Shown here: positions 34,492 to 42,986 of the stretch, one piece after another
Layout of the letters: each line of letters opens with the position of its first letter
How positions within the stretch are numbered: the first letter of the stretch is position 1
Assembly (NCBI RefSeq): GCF_000308295.2
Contig: NZ_HG326653.1
Span: 908,879 to 953,420 of the forward strand
From: Afipia birgiae 34632
GTDB taxonomy: Bacteria; Pseudomonadota; Alphaproteobacteria; Rhizobiales; Xanthobacteraceae
Direction: 5' to 3'
DNA: 44,542 nucleotides
The notes under the pieces: model-generated
The model's database searches: none
The model's input: the letters and a program-made list of their open reading frames with translations, nothing else
Told to the model about the DNA's origin: nothing
Translations under genes and position numbers: made by a program

Positions 34492-36105
34492 TTGGCCCTT
34501 AAGATCAAGAAGCCGCCACTTCGGAAGGAAGCCAGTGAAGACTCACCGGCCGTCAAACCGATCCGCCGGATCGTGGCGGTGGTGGTGGCGTTGGAGCACT
34601 ATCGCGGCGGCGACCTGCCTGAGGTTGAATTCGCCCACGCGGATGCCGATGCCTTCGCCGCGGTGCTGCGGTCGATGTTCGCCGATCTCCCGGCTGACGA
34701 CGTCGAGATCAATGTGTTCAAAGATTCCGACGCAAGCCTGACGGGGCTCAAGAACGAGCTGGGCTACAGGCTGAGCGGCCTCGCCGAAGACGATCTCTTC
34801 GTCTTCTACTACGCGGGGCACGGCTTTCACGGAGCGGGCGGCAACCGTCTCAGCGCCTACGACACCAGCCGCACGAACGTCGCCGACACCTCGCTCAACT
34901 TGAGGGAAGTTTTGCTTGAACCGCTGTCGCAGAGCGAATGCCGGCGTTCGCTCCTATTTATCGATGCTTGCGCCGAGCAATTTCAGGACGTCGTGCCGTC
35001 GAGGGATGTCATATCGAACCTCGACGCGGAGGAGGTGGAGCGGTTTCTCGAAAGCGGCTGGTACTGCGGCGTGTTTTTGTCATGCTCTCCACGCGAGAAG
35101 TCGTATCCGTCGGCCGCCTTGCGGCACGGAATTTGGACGCATTTCCTGCTCGAGGCATTGTCGGGTCGCGCGGAGGAGGCGCTGACGGACGACCGCTGGC
35201 TTACTGACACCGGTTTGCGCGACTACCTGAAGCAGGAGGTGCGGCGCTACATCACTCGCGAAACCAGCCTACGCGGGCGCCAGACGCCGCAAGCCATCCT
35301 GAGCGCGTCGAACTCGTTCAGGATCCGGCACGTGCCGAGGCCACCTTCGGTGCCCGCCGATGCGGCATTGATCGGTATTAGGATGAAGAACAATAGCGAG
35401 TTTCTCGAGGGCGTGGAAACCGGCGCGATTAGTCGGCTCAATGGCTTTCGGAAGGGTCTCCACACAGTTCCGAAGGATATCAACGAGTCGGCCGAGAGCT
35501 GGTGCCATCGGTTGCTGACCGATCAGGTCGCGGAGGAATTGCAGGACTACTATGAACGTGCACGCGCGGCGCTGCAGCTTCGAAGACGGGACGTGCGCAA
35601 GGAAGACGACTCCGGCAGCGGGAATCTTGACACGCCGGCTTTTCGGTATTCGATCGAGACGGGACAGAATCCAGATGACCCGGCCGAATACATCCTTCGC
35701 CGCCGGCTCGAACTGCAGCAGGGATGGCCAACGCACAGGGCCGCGATCGACGAGATGTTTGGCAGTGAATTCGAGCTCTTGGTTGTCGAGTTCGAAAGCC
35801 TCGACGCAACCTTTGACGAGTTGGTGGACAAGCTCGAGGACATCGAGCAGGAGCAGGGCGGCTCGGTCCGTGACGACGATCGCGCGCGGCGAGTGACCTA
35901 TGCCCGCGACGGCGTGAGCTTCACGTTCGATCTGCGTCGGAAGCGGTTGGAGATTTCATTCGGTCGGTCCGGAGCGCTCGAACTCGTCGACGCCGCGCAA
36001 GCGTTCCAGCTCGGTATCGATCGGGCAAGCCCGATGTTGCCGGCTCCGCAGGCGACGATGCCGAGAGCCGCTGTCGCACCCGGGAAGAGGAAGACAGGAT
36101 CATAG
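34492..36105 (+). CDS. Stand-alone caspase-like (peptidase C14) protein with unknown C-terminal region
   Basis: A 537-residue cytoplasmic protein. Residues about 22-275 are a caspase/metacaspase-type domain: VVVALEHYRGG strand, catalytic His110 in FYYAGHGFHG and Cys160 in FIDACAEQF, then FLSCSPREKSYPS and HGIWTHFLLEALSG. The C-terminal 260 residues (with LRRRLELQQGW, an acidic FDELVDKLEDIEQE helix and VSFTFDLRRKRLEI strands) match no family I know. The start is TTG with GGAGA 7 bases before it. Bacterial caspases act in several abortive-infection systems; here the partner is unclear, perhaps the small ORF 26 bp downstream. Processing or target is unknown. Confidence 0.83.
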   Translation: MALKIKKPPLRKEASEDSPAVKPIRRIVAVVVALEHYRGGDLPEVEFAHADADAFAAVLRSMFADLPADDVEINVFKDSDASLTGLKNELGYRLSGLAEDDLFVFYYAGHGFHGAGGNRLSAYDTSRTNVADTSLNLREVLLEPLSQSECRRSLLFIDACAEQFQDVVPSRDVISNLDAEEVERFLESGWYCGVFLSCSPREKSYPSAALRHGIWTHFLLEALSGRAEEALTDDRWLTDTGLRDYLKQEVRRYITRETSLRGRQTPQAILSASNSFRIRHVPRPPSVPADAALIGIRMKNNSEFLEGVETGAISRLNGFRKGLHTVPKDINESAESWCHRLLTDQVAEELQDYYERARAALQLRRRDVRKEDDSGSGNLDTPAFRYSIETGQNPDDPAEYILRRRLELQQGWPTHRAAIDEMFGSEFELLVVEFESLDATFDELVDKLEDIEQEQGGSVRDDDRARRVTYARDGVSFTFDLRRKRLEISFGRSGALELVDAAQAFQLGIDRASPMLPAPQATMPRAAVAPGKRKTGS

Positions 36106-36131
36106 GTTCGAGGACCGTAGCGCGAAATCGG

Positions 36132-36416
36132 ATGACAACAAATTTTCATGCCGTCGATCCGACCGGCGATCTACTCCGCTTCGCTCATTCCATAGCGGGA
36201 GCCTACGGCAGGCCAAAGACGTATGACCGCGCAACAGTGTCCCTCAAATTGCTCGTTCCATACCTCAAAAAAACGTTCCGCTTCCTGATGCTTTGGGGGG
36301 CGGTGCTGTCGATACAAAAGACGAAAGCGGAAGACGGAGAGTGGGAGGCACTCTGGGATCCCGACGACTATCCTAAGATTGCCGAGACTACTTGGCAGTG
36401 GTGGCCAGCGCCGTGA
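36132..36416 (+). CDS. Small hypothetical protein downstream of the caspase gene
   Basis: A 94-residue ORF starting 26 bp after the caspase stop, so possibly co-transcribed. The sequence looks protein-like: a basic hydrophobic helix (LLVPYLKKTFRFLMLWGAV), then an acidic Trp-rich tail (EWEALWDPDDYPK and TTWQWWPAP). No clear ribosome-binding site precedes the ATG, and I recognise no family. It could be a genuine small partner or a fragment of a longer gene. Confidence 0.4.
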   Translation: MTTNFHAVDPTGDLLRFAHSIAGAYGRPKTYDRATVSLKLLVPYLKKTFRFLMLWGAVLSIQKTKAEDGEWEALWDPDDYPKIAETTWQWWPAP

Positions 36417-36540
36417 CTTCGGCAGGTCTATAAATGGGTCGAGCGCCGCCCGACTGACCTTGGAAGCGTGTGTTACATCATGCGTAAGGACGAGCCTCGA
36501 CCGAGTTCCATGTAATCCTTCTGCATGCTTGATGGCGCGG

Positions 36541-36565
36541 TTGGAGCGCGCGAGATGCGCTCCAA
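36541..36565. other. Perfect hairpin upstream of the abiE operon
   Basis: TTGGAGCGC (36541-36549) and GCGCTCCAA (36557-36565) form a perfect 9-bp stem with a 7-base loop. No T-tract follows. It lies in the 267-bp gap between the small ORF and the AbiEi gene, where I see no other coding sequence; it may end the caspase transcript. Confidence 0.4.
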
Positions 36566-36636
36566 AGAAATGGCCGAAGCGGCCCATTTTCCATAAGTCA
36601 TTGTAGAAATTTAACTATTTTTAATCAATCCACCTC

Positions 36637-36672
36637 TTGCATGGTGTCAGAAGTTCTCCTATGTTTCTGACA
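36637..36672 (+). promoter_or_regulatory. abiE promoter with autoregulatory-looking operator
   Basis: TTGCAT (36637-36642), 17 bp, TATGTT (36660-36665) form a good promoter 19 bp before the AbiEi start. An inverted repeat TGTCAGAA (36645-36652) and TTCTGACA (36665-36672), separated by 12 bp, spans the spacer and -10 region. AbiEi antitoxins are known to repress their own operon through inverted repeats, so this is a likely operator. Confidence 0.7.
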
Positions 36673-36683
36673 GGAGAAAGACC

Positions 36684-37280
36684 ATGACCCATCTCAGCAC
36701 GCAGATCTTGGAAGAGACCAAAGGTTTTCCTGAAGGTGCGCCGATTGCCGCCAAGGCACTTCTGCATCTTGGAAAACGCGCGGCCGTCGATCAGGCTTTG
36801 TCGCGCCTTGTCGCGCGAGGAAAACTCCTGCGCGCCAGACGGGGGGTGTATCTGCGTCCGATCGAAAGTCGTTTCGGCGTCAGAGCGCCGACGGTCGAAA
36901 AGGTTGTTGAGGCAGCGAGAGCTCAGAGCAGCGAGACAATCGTGTCGAGCGGTGCTGCGGCTGCCAACCATCTCGGGTTGACCACGCAGGTGCCTGTCCG
37001 TCAGATTTATCTGACCTCTGGTCCGTCGCGCGAACTCCATCTCGGAAAGCAGGTCGTCGAGTTTAAGCATGTGCCGCGATGGCAGCTCGCATTAGCCGGT
37101 CGTCGGACAGGCGAGATAGTTCGTGCACTTGCTTGGTTCGGACCGAGAGCAGCGGAAGGTGCTTTGCTCACTCTGAAGCATAAGCTGACTTCCACTGAGG
37201 TTAGCGAACTTAAGACAGCGGCATCTTCACTACCGACTTGGCTTGCCAAGTCGGTAAGTGGACTATCGGTTCATGTCTGA
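36684..37280 (+). CDS. AbiEi-type antitoxin (DUF6088 family)
   Basis: A 198-residue protein. The N-terminal winged helix includes the AVDQALSRLVARGKLLRARRG wing, typical of AbiEi/DUF6088 antitoxins; the C-terminal part (SSGAAAANHLGLTTQVP and FKHVPRWQLALAGRR) matches the conserved antitoxin domain. It should repress its own promoter and neutralise the nucleotidyltransferase encoded next. AGGAG lies 7 bases before the ATG. It overlaps the toxin gene by 8 bases. Confidence 0.87.
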   Translation: MTHLSTQILEETKGFPEGAPIAAKALLHLGKRAAVDQALSRLVARGKLLRARRGVYLRPIESRFGVRAPTVEKVVEAARAQSSETIVSSGAAAANHLGLTTQVPVRQIYLTSGPSRELHLGKQVVEFKHVPRWQLALAGRRTGEIVRALAWFGPRAAEGALLTLKHKLTSTEVSELKTAASSLPTWLAKSVSGLSVHV

Positions 37281-38292
37281 CAAGTTTTTGAACCTCCCAG
37301 ACGCTGAGCGCCGAGAGGCGCTCGCCGTCGCCGCTTCTGAATCGGGGCGCCCGGCGCATCTCCTCGAAAAGGACATCTGGGTCGTTTGGTGCCTAGATGC
37401 CTTATTTAGCTCTCCATTAGGAGAGCATCTCGTTTTCAAAGGCGGAACGTCGTTGTCAAAGGTATACGGCGCAATCCGTCGTTTCTCCGAAGATGTCGAC
37501 CTTACTTACGATATCCGAGCAATCGCTCCCGACCTCGTAAAATCATCGGACAATAATCCGGTCCCCGAAAGCCGCAGCCAAGGGAAGCGGTGGAGCGAGC
37601 AAGTACGCGCGCGGCTTCCGGCATGGGTAAAGGACAAGGCTCTTCCAACGATTGAAGCGCGTCTCGCGGCGGACAACCTGAGCGCCAAAGTAACCGTGGA
37701 CGGCGAGAAACTTTACGTGACCTACGACGCCTTGGAAACTGGCAATGGCTACGTCAGCTCCTCCGTCATGCTTGAATTCGGCGCGAGATCAACCGGCGAG
37801 CCAAGCGAAGTCCACGATGTAATCTGTGATGCGGCCGAATACCTAGAAAGTCTCGAATTTCCGACCGCTCGACCGCGGACGATGAAAGCGGAGCGCACCT
37901 TTTGGGAAAAAGCTACCGCGATTCACGTCTTCTGCGTCCAAGGGAGACTGCGAGGCGAGCGCTTTGCACGTCACTGGTACGATCTTGTCAGGCTGGACGA
38001 TGCGGGAATAGCGGATACCGCATTCGCAGATCGAAACCTTGCTGAAGCTGTGGCCGAACACAAAAGCTGGTTCTTCGCGGAAAAGGGTGCAGATGGCCAA
38101 GTCGTCGACTACCACAACGCGGTAAACGGCAATTTGAAACTCGTGCCGGAAGGTGCCGCCCGCGCGGCGCTTGAGGAAGACTATCTTCAAATGGTCAGGG
38201 ATGGCCTTCTGATGGACACGCCGGAAACTTTCGACGCACTGATGGAGCGATGTGCCAACCTCGAGAAGCGCGCAAATAACAAAGACTCCTGA
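37273..38292 (+). CDS. AbiEii/AbiGii-type nucleotidyltransferase toxin
   Basis: A 339-residue type IV toxin of the DNA-polymerase-beta-like nucleotidyltransferase superfamily. The motif FKGGTSLSK is at residues 55-63 and the metal-binding SEDVDL at 72-77; the later RTFWEKATAIH block is an AbiEii signature. The family transfers nucleotides to tRNA or other targets and stops growth on phage infection. I chose the ATG at 37273, which overlaps the antitoxin stop; a GTG at 37258 would add five residues. Confidence 0.9.
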   Translation: MSDKFLNLPDAERREALAVAASESGRPAHLLEKDIWVVWCLDALFSSPLGEHLVFKGGTSLSKVYGAIRRFSEDVDLTYDIRAIAPDLVKSSDNNPVPESRSQGKRWSEQVRARLPAWVKDKALPTIEARLAADNLSAKVTVDGEKLYVTYDALETGNGYVSSSVMLEFGARSTGEPSEVHDVICDAAEYLESLEFPTARPRTMKAERTFWEKATAIHVFCVQGRLRGERFARHWYDLVRLDDAGIADTAFADRNLAEAVAEHKSWFFAEKGADGQVVDYHNAVNGNLKLVPEGAARAALEEDYLQMVRDGLLMDTPETFDALMERCANLEKRANNKDS

Positions 38293-38436
38293 CTACTCAA
38301 GGCAAGTGAAGAAGGATGAGTTGCAAAACCGTTCTATTTTGACGCCTGCCGTGGGATTAGCGTCCGCCAATTCGAAACTGAGTGGACTCAATTGATATCC
38401 CGCGCCCAGTTCGTCTAGGGCTGCTAGGACGGTTCG

Positions 38437-39381
38437 ATGGGGCTCTGGGGTCGATTATTCGGGAAGCACAAGCAAACTTCTGTCGCGTCCGACATTGCGG
38501 ACAACGATATCGGTTTCGGTGACGAGTTCATTCAGATTCCGTCTCGCGACTTTTTTGGAGAATCTAGCCGGTCTCCCAATGGAAGATTCACGATTGCGTG
38601 GACGGACGGTGGGCCGAACCAATCTCGCCGCGGCCGGTATATCTTTCTCGATAGGGGTAAAGTCGTTTTTGAAGGGAGCATGCCTCGCCCGAATGACGGG
38701 AAGGTGGCGGATAACGGTGTATTTATTCTCAACGATTGGGGCGCCGTCGAGGCGTTGAGCGGAACACTCGCGGCCTTTCGTCCCGATGGAAAGCCCATCA
38801 TTGCGCGGAAACTGAAAGCCAATCTTTTCAATAATGGCCTTTCGGCCGATGGCCGCTGGGCCATTTGCCAAACGGCCAATGCGCCAAGCGAGGACGGCGG
38901 GCGGCTGTTCGTGTTCGATCTTGCCGCGGGCATTCAGATAAGCTCCTGGCAGGCCGCGTCGGGTTGGGCGGATCAGTACGTCTTTTCAGCTGATGGACAA
39001 ATAATTTTTCTTGAATATCGCGATCGGGGTTCATTCGCATACGGCATCGACGGCACGTTTCTGGATCGAACAAAGTGGCTGGCTGCGGGATTGCAAAGAG
39101 GCGATCTAGCTATAATCGAAGAGCTTCTCTGCGAGACGAAGAACCTGCCTTCGCGAGAGTTAACCGACCTCCTTCTGCCTGCTATCAATCTGGCACTCGC
39201 TGCAAAGCAGAATGCCGACGCAAAATCGCAAGCGCGCGCCCATCGATTGAGCGGCACTTGTTTGGAGGCCATGGGCAACATCTCGAAAGCGCTCACGGCC
39301 TACGAGCGAGCACTATCACTTGATGAGAAGGTCGGCGTAAAACGTAAGGTGGATCAATTGAGGAAGTCTTTCCGGAAATAG
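38437..39381 (+). CDS. Hypothetical protein with propeller-like and TPR-like segments
   Basis: A 314-residue soluble protein that I do not recognise. The first two thirds show repeated beta motifs reminiscent of WD40/propeller blades (SPNGRFTIAWTDGG, SADGRWAICQTANA, SADGQIIFLEYRD). The last 60 residues resemble a tetratricopeptide repeat (AHRLSGTCLEAMGNISKALTAYERALSL). There is no signal peptide. It lies 144 bp after the AbiEii toxin gene, in the same direction, and converges on the DUF2130 gene. A scaffold or sensor role is possible but unsupported. Confidence 0.75.
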   Translation: MGLWGRLFGKHKQTSVASDIADNDIGFGDEFIQIPSRDFFGESSRSPNGRFTIAWTDGGPNQSRRGRYIFLDRGKVVFEGSMPRPNDGKVADNGVFILNDWGAVEALSGTLAAFRPDGKPIIARKLKANLFNNGLSADGRWAICQTANAPSEDGGRLFVFDLAAGIQISSWQAASGWADQYVFSADGQIIFLEYRDRGSFAYGIDGTFLDRTKWLAAGLQRGDLAIIEELLCETKNLPSRELTDLLLPAINLALAAKQNADAKSQARAHRLSGTCLEAMGNISKALTAYERALSLDEKVGVKRKVDQLRKSFRK

Positions 39382-39449
39382 ATGTTCCTCTTCCTTGAGG
39401 TCTCCCAATCGCCGATACGTTTCGTATGTTTCCACGCAGTTGTTCTTGG

Positions 39450-40253
39450 TCAATCGGGGCCCGGATACGTCAACAACGGCATGTCCAGACTCGGGATTTC
39501 TGGCAACGCCTTCCCAGCAATGCCCTGTAGGTCACCGTACATACCAACCGTGTTCTTGATGACGCTCTGAATCTGACCCTCGCGCTTGGACCAGATCCGG
39601 TTCATGAACTTGCGTTCCTTGTCGAGATCCTCTTTCAGTTCGTCGAACTTCTCCACGATGCCCTCAAGGCGCAGGCGAAAGCGGGGGCCTGTCAGATACT
39701 GATAGACTAATTCCATCTTGGTCTGCTGACCTTGCTGAGCACCACGTACTCTAGCCAACTCTATAAGAGATTGGCGCAGAGCAACGGCGACGGGAACCGC
39801 GCAGCGAGGATGGGCCACCCAGACTCCGTCAATTAAAGCAAATGTCTCAACGTCCTTCGGCAATGTTTGAGAGATGATTAGGGCCACATCGGCCTTTGCG
39901 TTTCGCTGGTCTTCTCTGAGTTTAGCAAGCCAGCCATCGCTCCAGTTTTTAGTCCGTTTAAATTCCCAAAGGATCAAACCGGCCGCCTGGCCGAGCGAGC
40001 CGTTGACGCGTTGAACGATGTCACCACCAGATTCACCCTTGCCGACCGGCTCAATCAGGTCGAGCGGAAACTTGCCTTTCAACAACGCCTCGAGTTCCAG
40101 CTCGAGCGCTTCGCCCTGTATTTGCTGGGACCCCTGATCAGCCTTGCGCTTTAGTTCCTCGATCGTTCGATTCATCGCAGTAATCTGCAGATCCTTCTGT
40201 GATACCTGTGCTTTGAGCTGGGTATGATCGTCGTGTTTCCGGTGCTCGGTCAT
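39450..40253 (-). pseudogene. DUF2130 protein, apparently 5'-truncated
   Basis: A 267-residue reading frame matching the C-terminal DUF2130 domain: IQGEALELELEALLKGKFP, GGDIVQRVNGSLGQ, LILWEFKRTKNWSDGW and LVYQYLTGPRF. Asp and ExK (GGD and EFK) suggest a PD-(D/E)XK nuclease fold. Full-length relatives have an added zinc-ribbon and long coiled coil of about 150 residues ahead of it, which is absent here; only the end of the coiled coil (LKAQVSQKDLQ) remains, just inside the junction with fixI. The remaining frame is open, so a shortened protein could still be made. Confidence 0.6.
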
Positions 40254-40321
40254 GGAAGCTGGCACGCCTATCGGACCATGCGACCGTGAAGCGCGAGGGC
40301 GCGTAGCGTCAGGAGTATTCG

Positions 40322-42604
40322 ATGAGCTGTTGCGGATCCGGTGCAGGATACCAGCAGATCGCGCCGGACCCACTGGCGGCCGGTGAGGAAGTGCGGCTTG
40401 CGAGCCGTGTGGTGGCCGACGACGTTCGCCAGACCGACCTTTCGGTCCCGTCGGTTCATTGCGGCGGCTGTATTCGGACGATCGAAAAGGTGCTCGGCGA
40501 GCTTGATGGCGTCGAGCAGGCGCGCGTCAACCTCTCGACACGGCGGGTCACGATTCGATGGCGCGCGGACGGTGTGCCGCCGCCCTTCATCGAAGCGCTG
40601 AGGGGAGCGGGCTATGAAGCTCATCTCTTCGACATCGACGCGGACGAAAAAGACAGCACGCTGTCCGAGTTGGTGCGCGCGCTGGCGGTGTCCGGCTTTG
40701 CCGCCAGCAACATCATGCTGTTGTCGGTGTCGATCTGGTCGGGGGCGGAACCCGAGACGCGGGACCTGTTTCACTGGATTTCCGCATTGATCGCATTCCC
40801 GGCGCTCGCCTATTCCGGTCGAGTGTTCTTTCGTTCCGCGTGGCGCGCGCTCAAGCATGGCCGCACCGCCATGGATGTGCCGATTTCGCTGGGTGTTTTG
40901 CTGGCGTTCGGCATGAGTCTCTATGAAACGGTGCAACGCGGTTCGCATGCCTATTTCGACGCTTCGATCTCGTTGCTATTCTTTCTGCTGATCGGGCGGA
41001 CTCTCGATCACATGATGCGCGACCGCGCCCGGCCCGCCGTCAAGGGGTTGGCGCGTCTGGCGGCGCGTGGTGCACTTGTTGTGCAGCCCGGCGGCACCCA
41101 GACCTATCTTTCTGTCAGCGAGATTCAACCTGGTATGACGATCATGCTCGCCGCGGGCGAGCGTGTTCCGGTGGATGCGCGGGTCACGAAGGGAATTTCC
41201 GATCTCGATGTGTCGCTTGTCTCCGGCGAGAGCGTGCCGCAACTGGCTTCACCCGGCTCAGTGTTGCGTGCCGGCACGCTGAATCTGACCGGGCCGCTCA
41301 CCATTGTGGCCACCGCCGCAGCTGGGGATTCATTCCTGGCGGAAATGGTGCGGATGATGGAGGCGGACGAGCAGGGCCGTTCGACCTATCGGCGTATCGC
41401 CGACCGGGCAGCGGGACTGTATGCCCCGGTGGTTCATCTGACGGCGTTTGTCACCCTGATCGGGTGGCTGGTCGTGACGGGTGACATTCACCGCGCGGTC
41501 ACATGCGCAATCGCTGTTCTCATCATTACTTGTCCCTGCGCGCTCGATCTTGCGGTACCGATGGTGCAGGTCGTTGCCGCAAGGCGGCTATTCGAGAACG
41601 GCATCATGCTGAGGGACGGCGGCGCGCTGGAGCGCCTCGCCGAGATCGACACGGTGGTGTTCGACAAGACCGGCACTCTGACCCTCGGCAACCCGCGATT
41701 GATCGATACCGGCGCCGTCACCCCGCAAACCCTGGCGATCGCAGCGGCCATCGCGTCGCATTCCCGCCATCCCTATTCGCGCGCGCTCGCCGCCGCCCAA
41801 ACGCTAAATCCGCCGATGTCGTTCGAGGACATCTCCGAGCATCCGGGGTCGGGACTGGAAGCGCGGTCCGGTGCATCGGTCTATCGTCTGGGCCGCGCCG
41901 CGTGGGCGCTGTCATGCGCCAGCGAGCTGCCTCCGCCATCCGACGAGGCGTCCGTCGTCCTTGCAAAGGATGGCCGTCAGCTGGCCGAGTTTCATTTCAA
42001 CGATCGCCTGCGCGCCGATGTCGGCGAGGCGATCACCCGACTGACGAGCGACGGATTTGCGATGGAGGTGGTGTCCGGTGACAGGGAGGAACCGGTCCGC
42101 GTGCTCGCTGCGGATCTGGGCGTTCCATATACCGCGCGCGTCCTGCCGGGCGGCAAGGCCGAACACGTGGCGTCGCTTGCGACTGCGGGCCGGAAGGTTC
42201 TGATGGTGGGGGACGGGCTGAACGATACCCCGGCGCTGGCAGCCGCGTATGCATCGATGGCCCCGGCCTCGGCGGCCGACATTGGCCGCAACGTCGCGGA
42301 CCTTGTATTCCTGCATGAGAGTCTCTCGGCGGTGCCGCAGGCGATTGCGCTGGCCCGTGCGGCTGGCCGTCTGGTGCGGCAAAATCTGGCACTGGCGGTT
42401 GTTTACAATCTGGTGGCGGTGCCCATTGCTGTCCTTGGCAATGTGACGCCGCTGGCTGCCGCGGTGGCGATGTCGGGATCGTCCATCGTGGTCGTGGCGA
42501 ACGCGCTGCGGCTGAAGGGAGAGCGGACCGCGCCTCGCACTCAGGCGGCCGAGGTTTCCGCCACCGGCGTTGCAGGTCCCACTGTGCTGGAGGCCGCGGA
42601 ATGA
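40322..42604 (+). CDS. fixI: FixI/CcoI copper-transporting P-type ATPase
   Basis: A 760-residue P1B-type ATPase needed for copper insertion into cbb3 cytochrome oxidase. The N-terminus starts MSCCGSG, with a heavy-metal domain holding Cys47 and Cys50 (VHCGGC). The CPC motif is in ITCPCALDLAVP, the phosphorylated Asp in DKTGTLT, the HP locus in SRHPYS, and GDGLNDTPAL completes the ATPase core; about eight helices are seen. CAGGAG lies upstream. The ATGA overlap with fixS shows an operon; fixN, O, Q, P, G and H are not adjacent, since the island ends only 70 bp upstream. Confidence 0.93.
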   Translation: MSCCGSGAGYQQIAPDPLAAGEEVRLASRVVADDVRQTDLSVPSVHCGGCIRTIEKVLGELDGVEQARVNLSTRRVTIRWRADGVPPPFIEALRGAGYEAHLFDIDADEKDSTLSELVRALAVSGFAASNIMLLSVSIWSGAEPETRDLFHWISALIAFPALAYSGRVFFRSAWRALKHGRTAMDVPISLGVLLAFGMSLYETVQRGSHAYFDASISLLFFLLIGRTLDHMMRDRARPAVKGLARLAARGALVVQPGGTQTYLSVSEIQPGMTIMLAAGERVPVDARVTKGISDLDVSLVSGESVPQLASPGSVLRAGTLNLTGPLTIVATAAAGDSFLAEMVRMMEADEQGRSTYRRIADRAAGLYAPVVHLTAFVTLIGWLVVTGDIHRAVTCAIAVLIITCPCALDLAVPMVQVVAARRLFENGIMLRDGGALERLAEIDTVVFDKTGTLTLGNPRLIDTGAVTPQTLAIAAAIASHSRHPYSRALAAAQTLNPPMSFEDISEHPGSGLEARSGASVYRLGRAAWALSCASELPPPSDEASVVLAKDGRQLAEFHFNDRLRADVGEAITRLTSDGFAMEVVSGDREEPVRVLAADLGVPYTARVLPGGKAEHVASLATAGRKVLMVGDGLNDTPALAAAYASMAPASAADIGRNVADLVFLHESLSAVPQAIALARAAGRLVRQNLALAVVYNLVAVPIAVLGNVTPLAAAVAMSGSSIVVVANALRLKGERTAPRTQAAEVSATGVAGPTVLEAAE

Positions 42605-42780
42605 TGGATTATTTCTACCTGATCCCGATCGCCATCGGCATTGGTTTGACCGCGCTCGCCGCCTTCATGTGGTCGTTGAAAAGCGGTCAGTACGATGACC
42701 TTGACGGTGCCGCGGAGCGGGTTCTGTTCGAAGAGAGCGATGCTCCGATCCCGCCCACCGCCTGGCCGAAGCGTCAATAA
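42601..42780 (+). CDS. fixS: FixS/CcoS cbb3 oxidase assembly protein
   Basis: A 59-residue protein with one membrane helix (LIPIAIGIGLTALAAFMW) and the conserved KSGQYDDLDGAAERVLFEE motif of CcoS/FixS, which assists cofactor insertion in cbb3 oxidase. It overlaps the fixI stop by 4 bases; a second ATG at 42604 is an alternative start. Confidence 0.95.
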   Translation: MMDYFYLIPIAIGIGLTALAAFMWSLKSGQYDDLDGAAERVLFEESDAPIPPTAWPKRQ

Positions 42781-42800
42781 CCGCAAGCGTATCCGGTCGC

Positions 42801-42986
42801 CTAGCCTCCGGGCTTGCGCATCGGTGCTCGAATTGGCCGTAGGCCAAAGTCGACGGTGGAACGCCGCAGGATACGGCCCGAAACATCGACGCTTAGCCGC
42901 GCCCTGCGGTTTCCGTAGAAGAAGCTCAGGCGAAACCCGCCCTCATTCTCGTCTTCCCAGCGCCGCGCCTCGTTATTTTTTGTCAC
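42801..42986 (-). CDS. Small hypothetical protein overlapping the His-rich gene
   Basis: A 61-residue ORF starting at GTG 42986, which lies inside the last codons of the preceding His-rich gene (overlap 14 bases), suggesting coupled translation. Codons are GC3-rich and the chain is Arg-rich (FRLSFFYGNRRARLSV and DFGLRPIRAPMRKPGG). No family recognised. It could be a real small gene or chance; the GC3 bias argues for the former. Confidence 0.4.
   Translation of the reverse strand: MTKNNEARRWEDENEGGFRLSFFYGNRRARLSVDVSGRILRRSTVDFGLRPIRAPMRKPGG

Larger units (their letters stand above)
34138..40260. mobile_element. Putative genomic island next to tRNA-Gly
   Basis: Between the tRNA 3' end and fixI lie genes typical of accessory DNA: a caspase-like protease, a small unknown ORF, an AbiE-type toxin-antitoxin pair, a propeller/TPR-like protein and a DUF2130 gene that appears 5'-truncated where it meets core sequence. 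Codon use is less GC3-biased than in the flanking genes. No integrase, IS or direct repeat of the tRNA end was found, so boundaries and mobility are inferred, and the element may be decayed. Confidence 0.55.

Noticed and set aside
36171..36587. A 138-codon minus-strand ORF between the caspase and AbiE genes
   Set aside because: No motif, mixed composition and overlap with a more protein-like plus-strand ORF; judged a chance frame.
34064..40322. Direct repeat of the tRNA-Gly 3' end as a right attachment site
   Set aside because: I looked for a second copy of the tRNA end around 36100-40330 and further right and found none; the island call rests on gene content and the truncated gene only.
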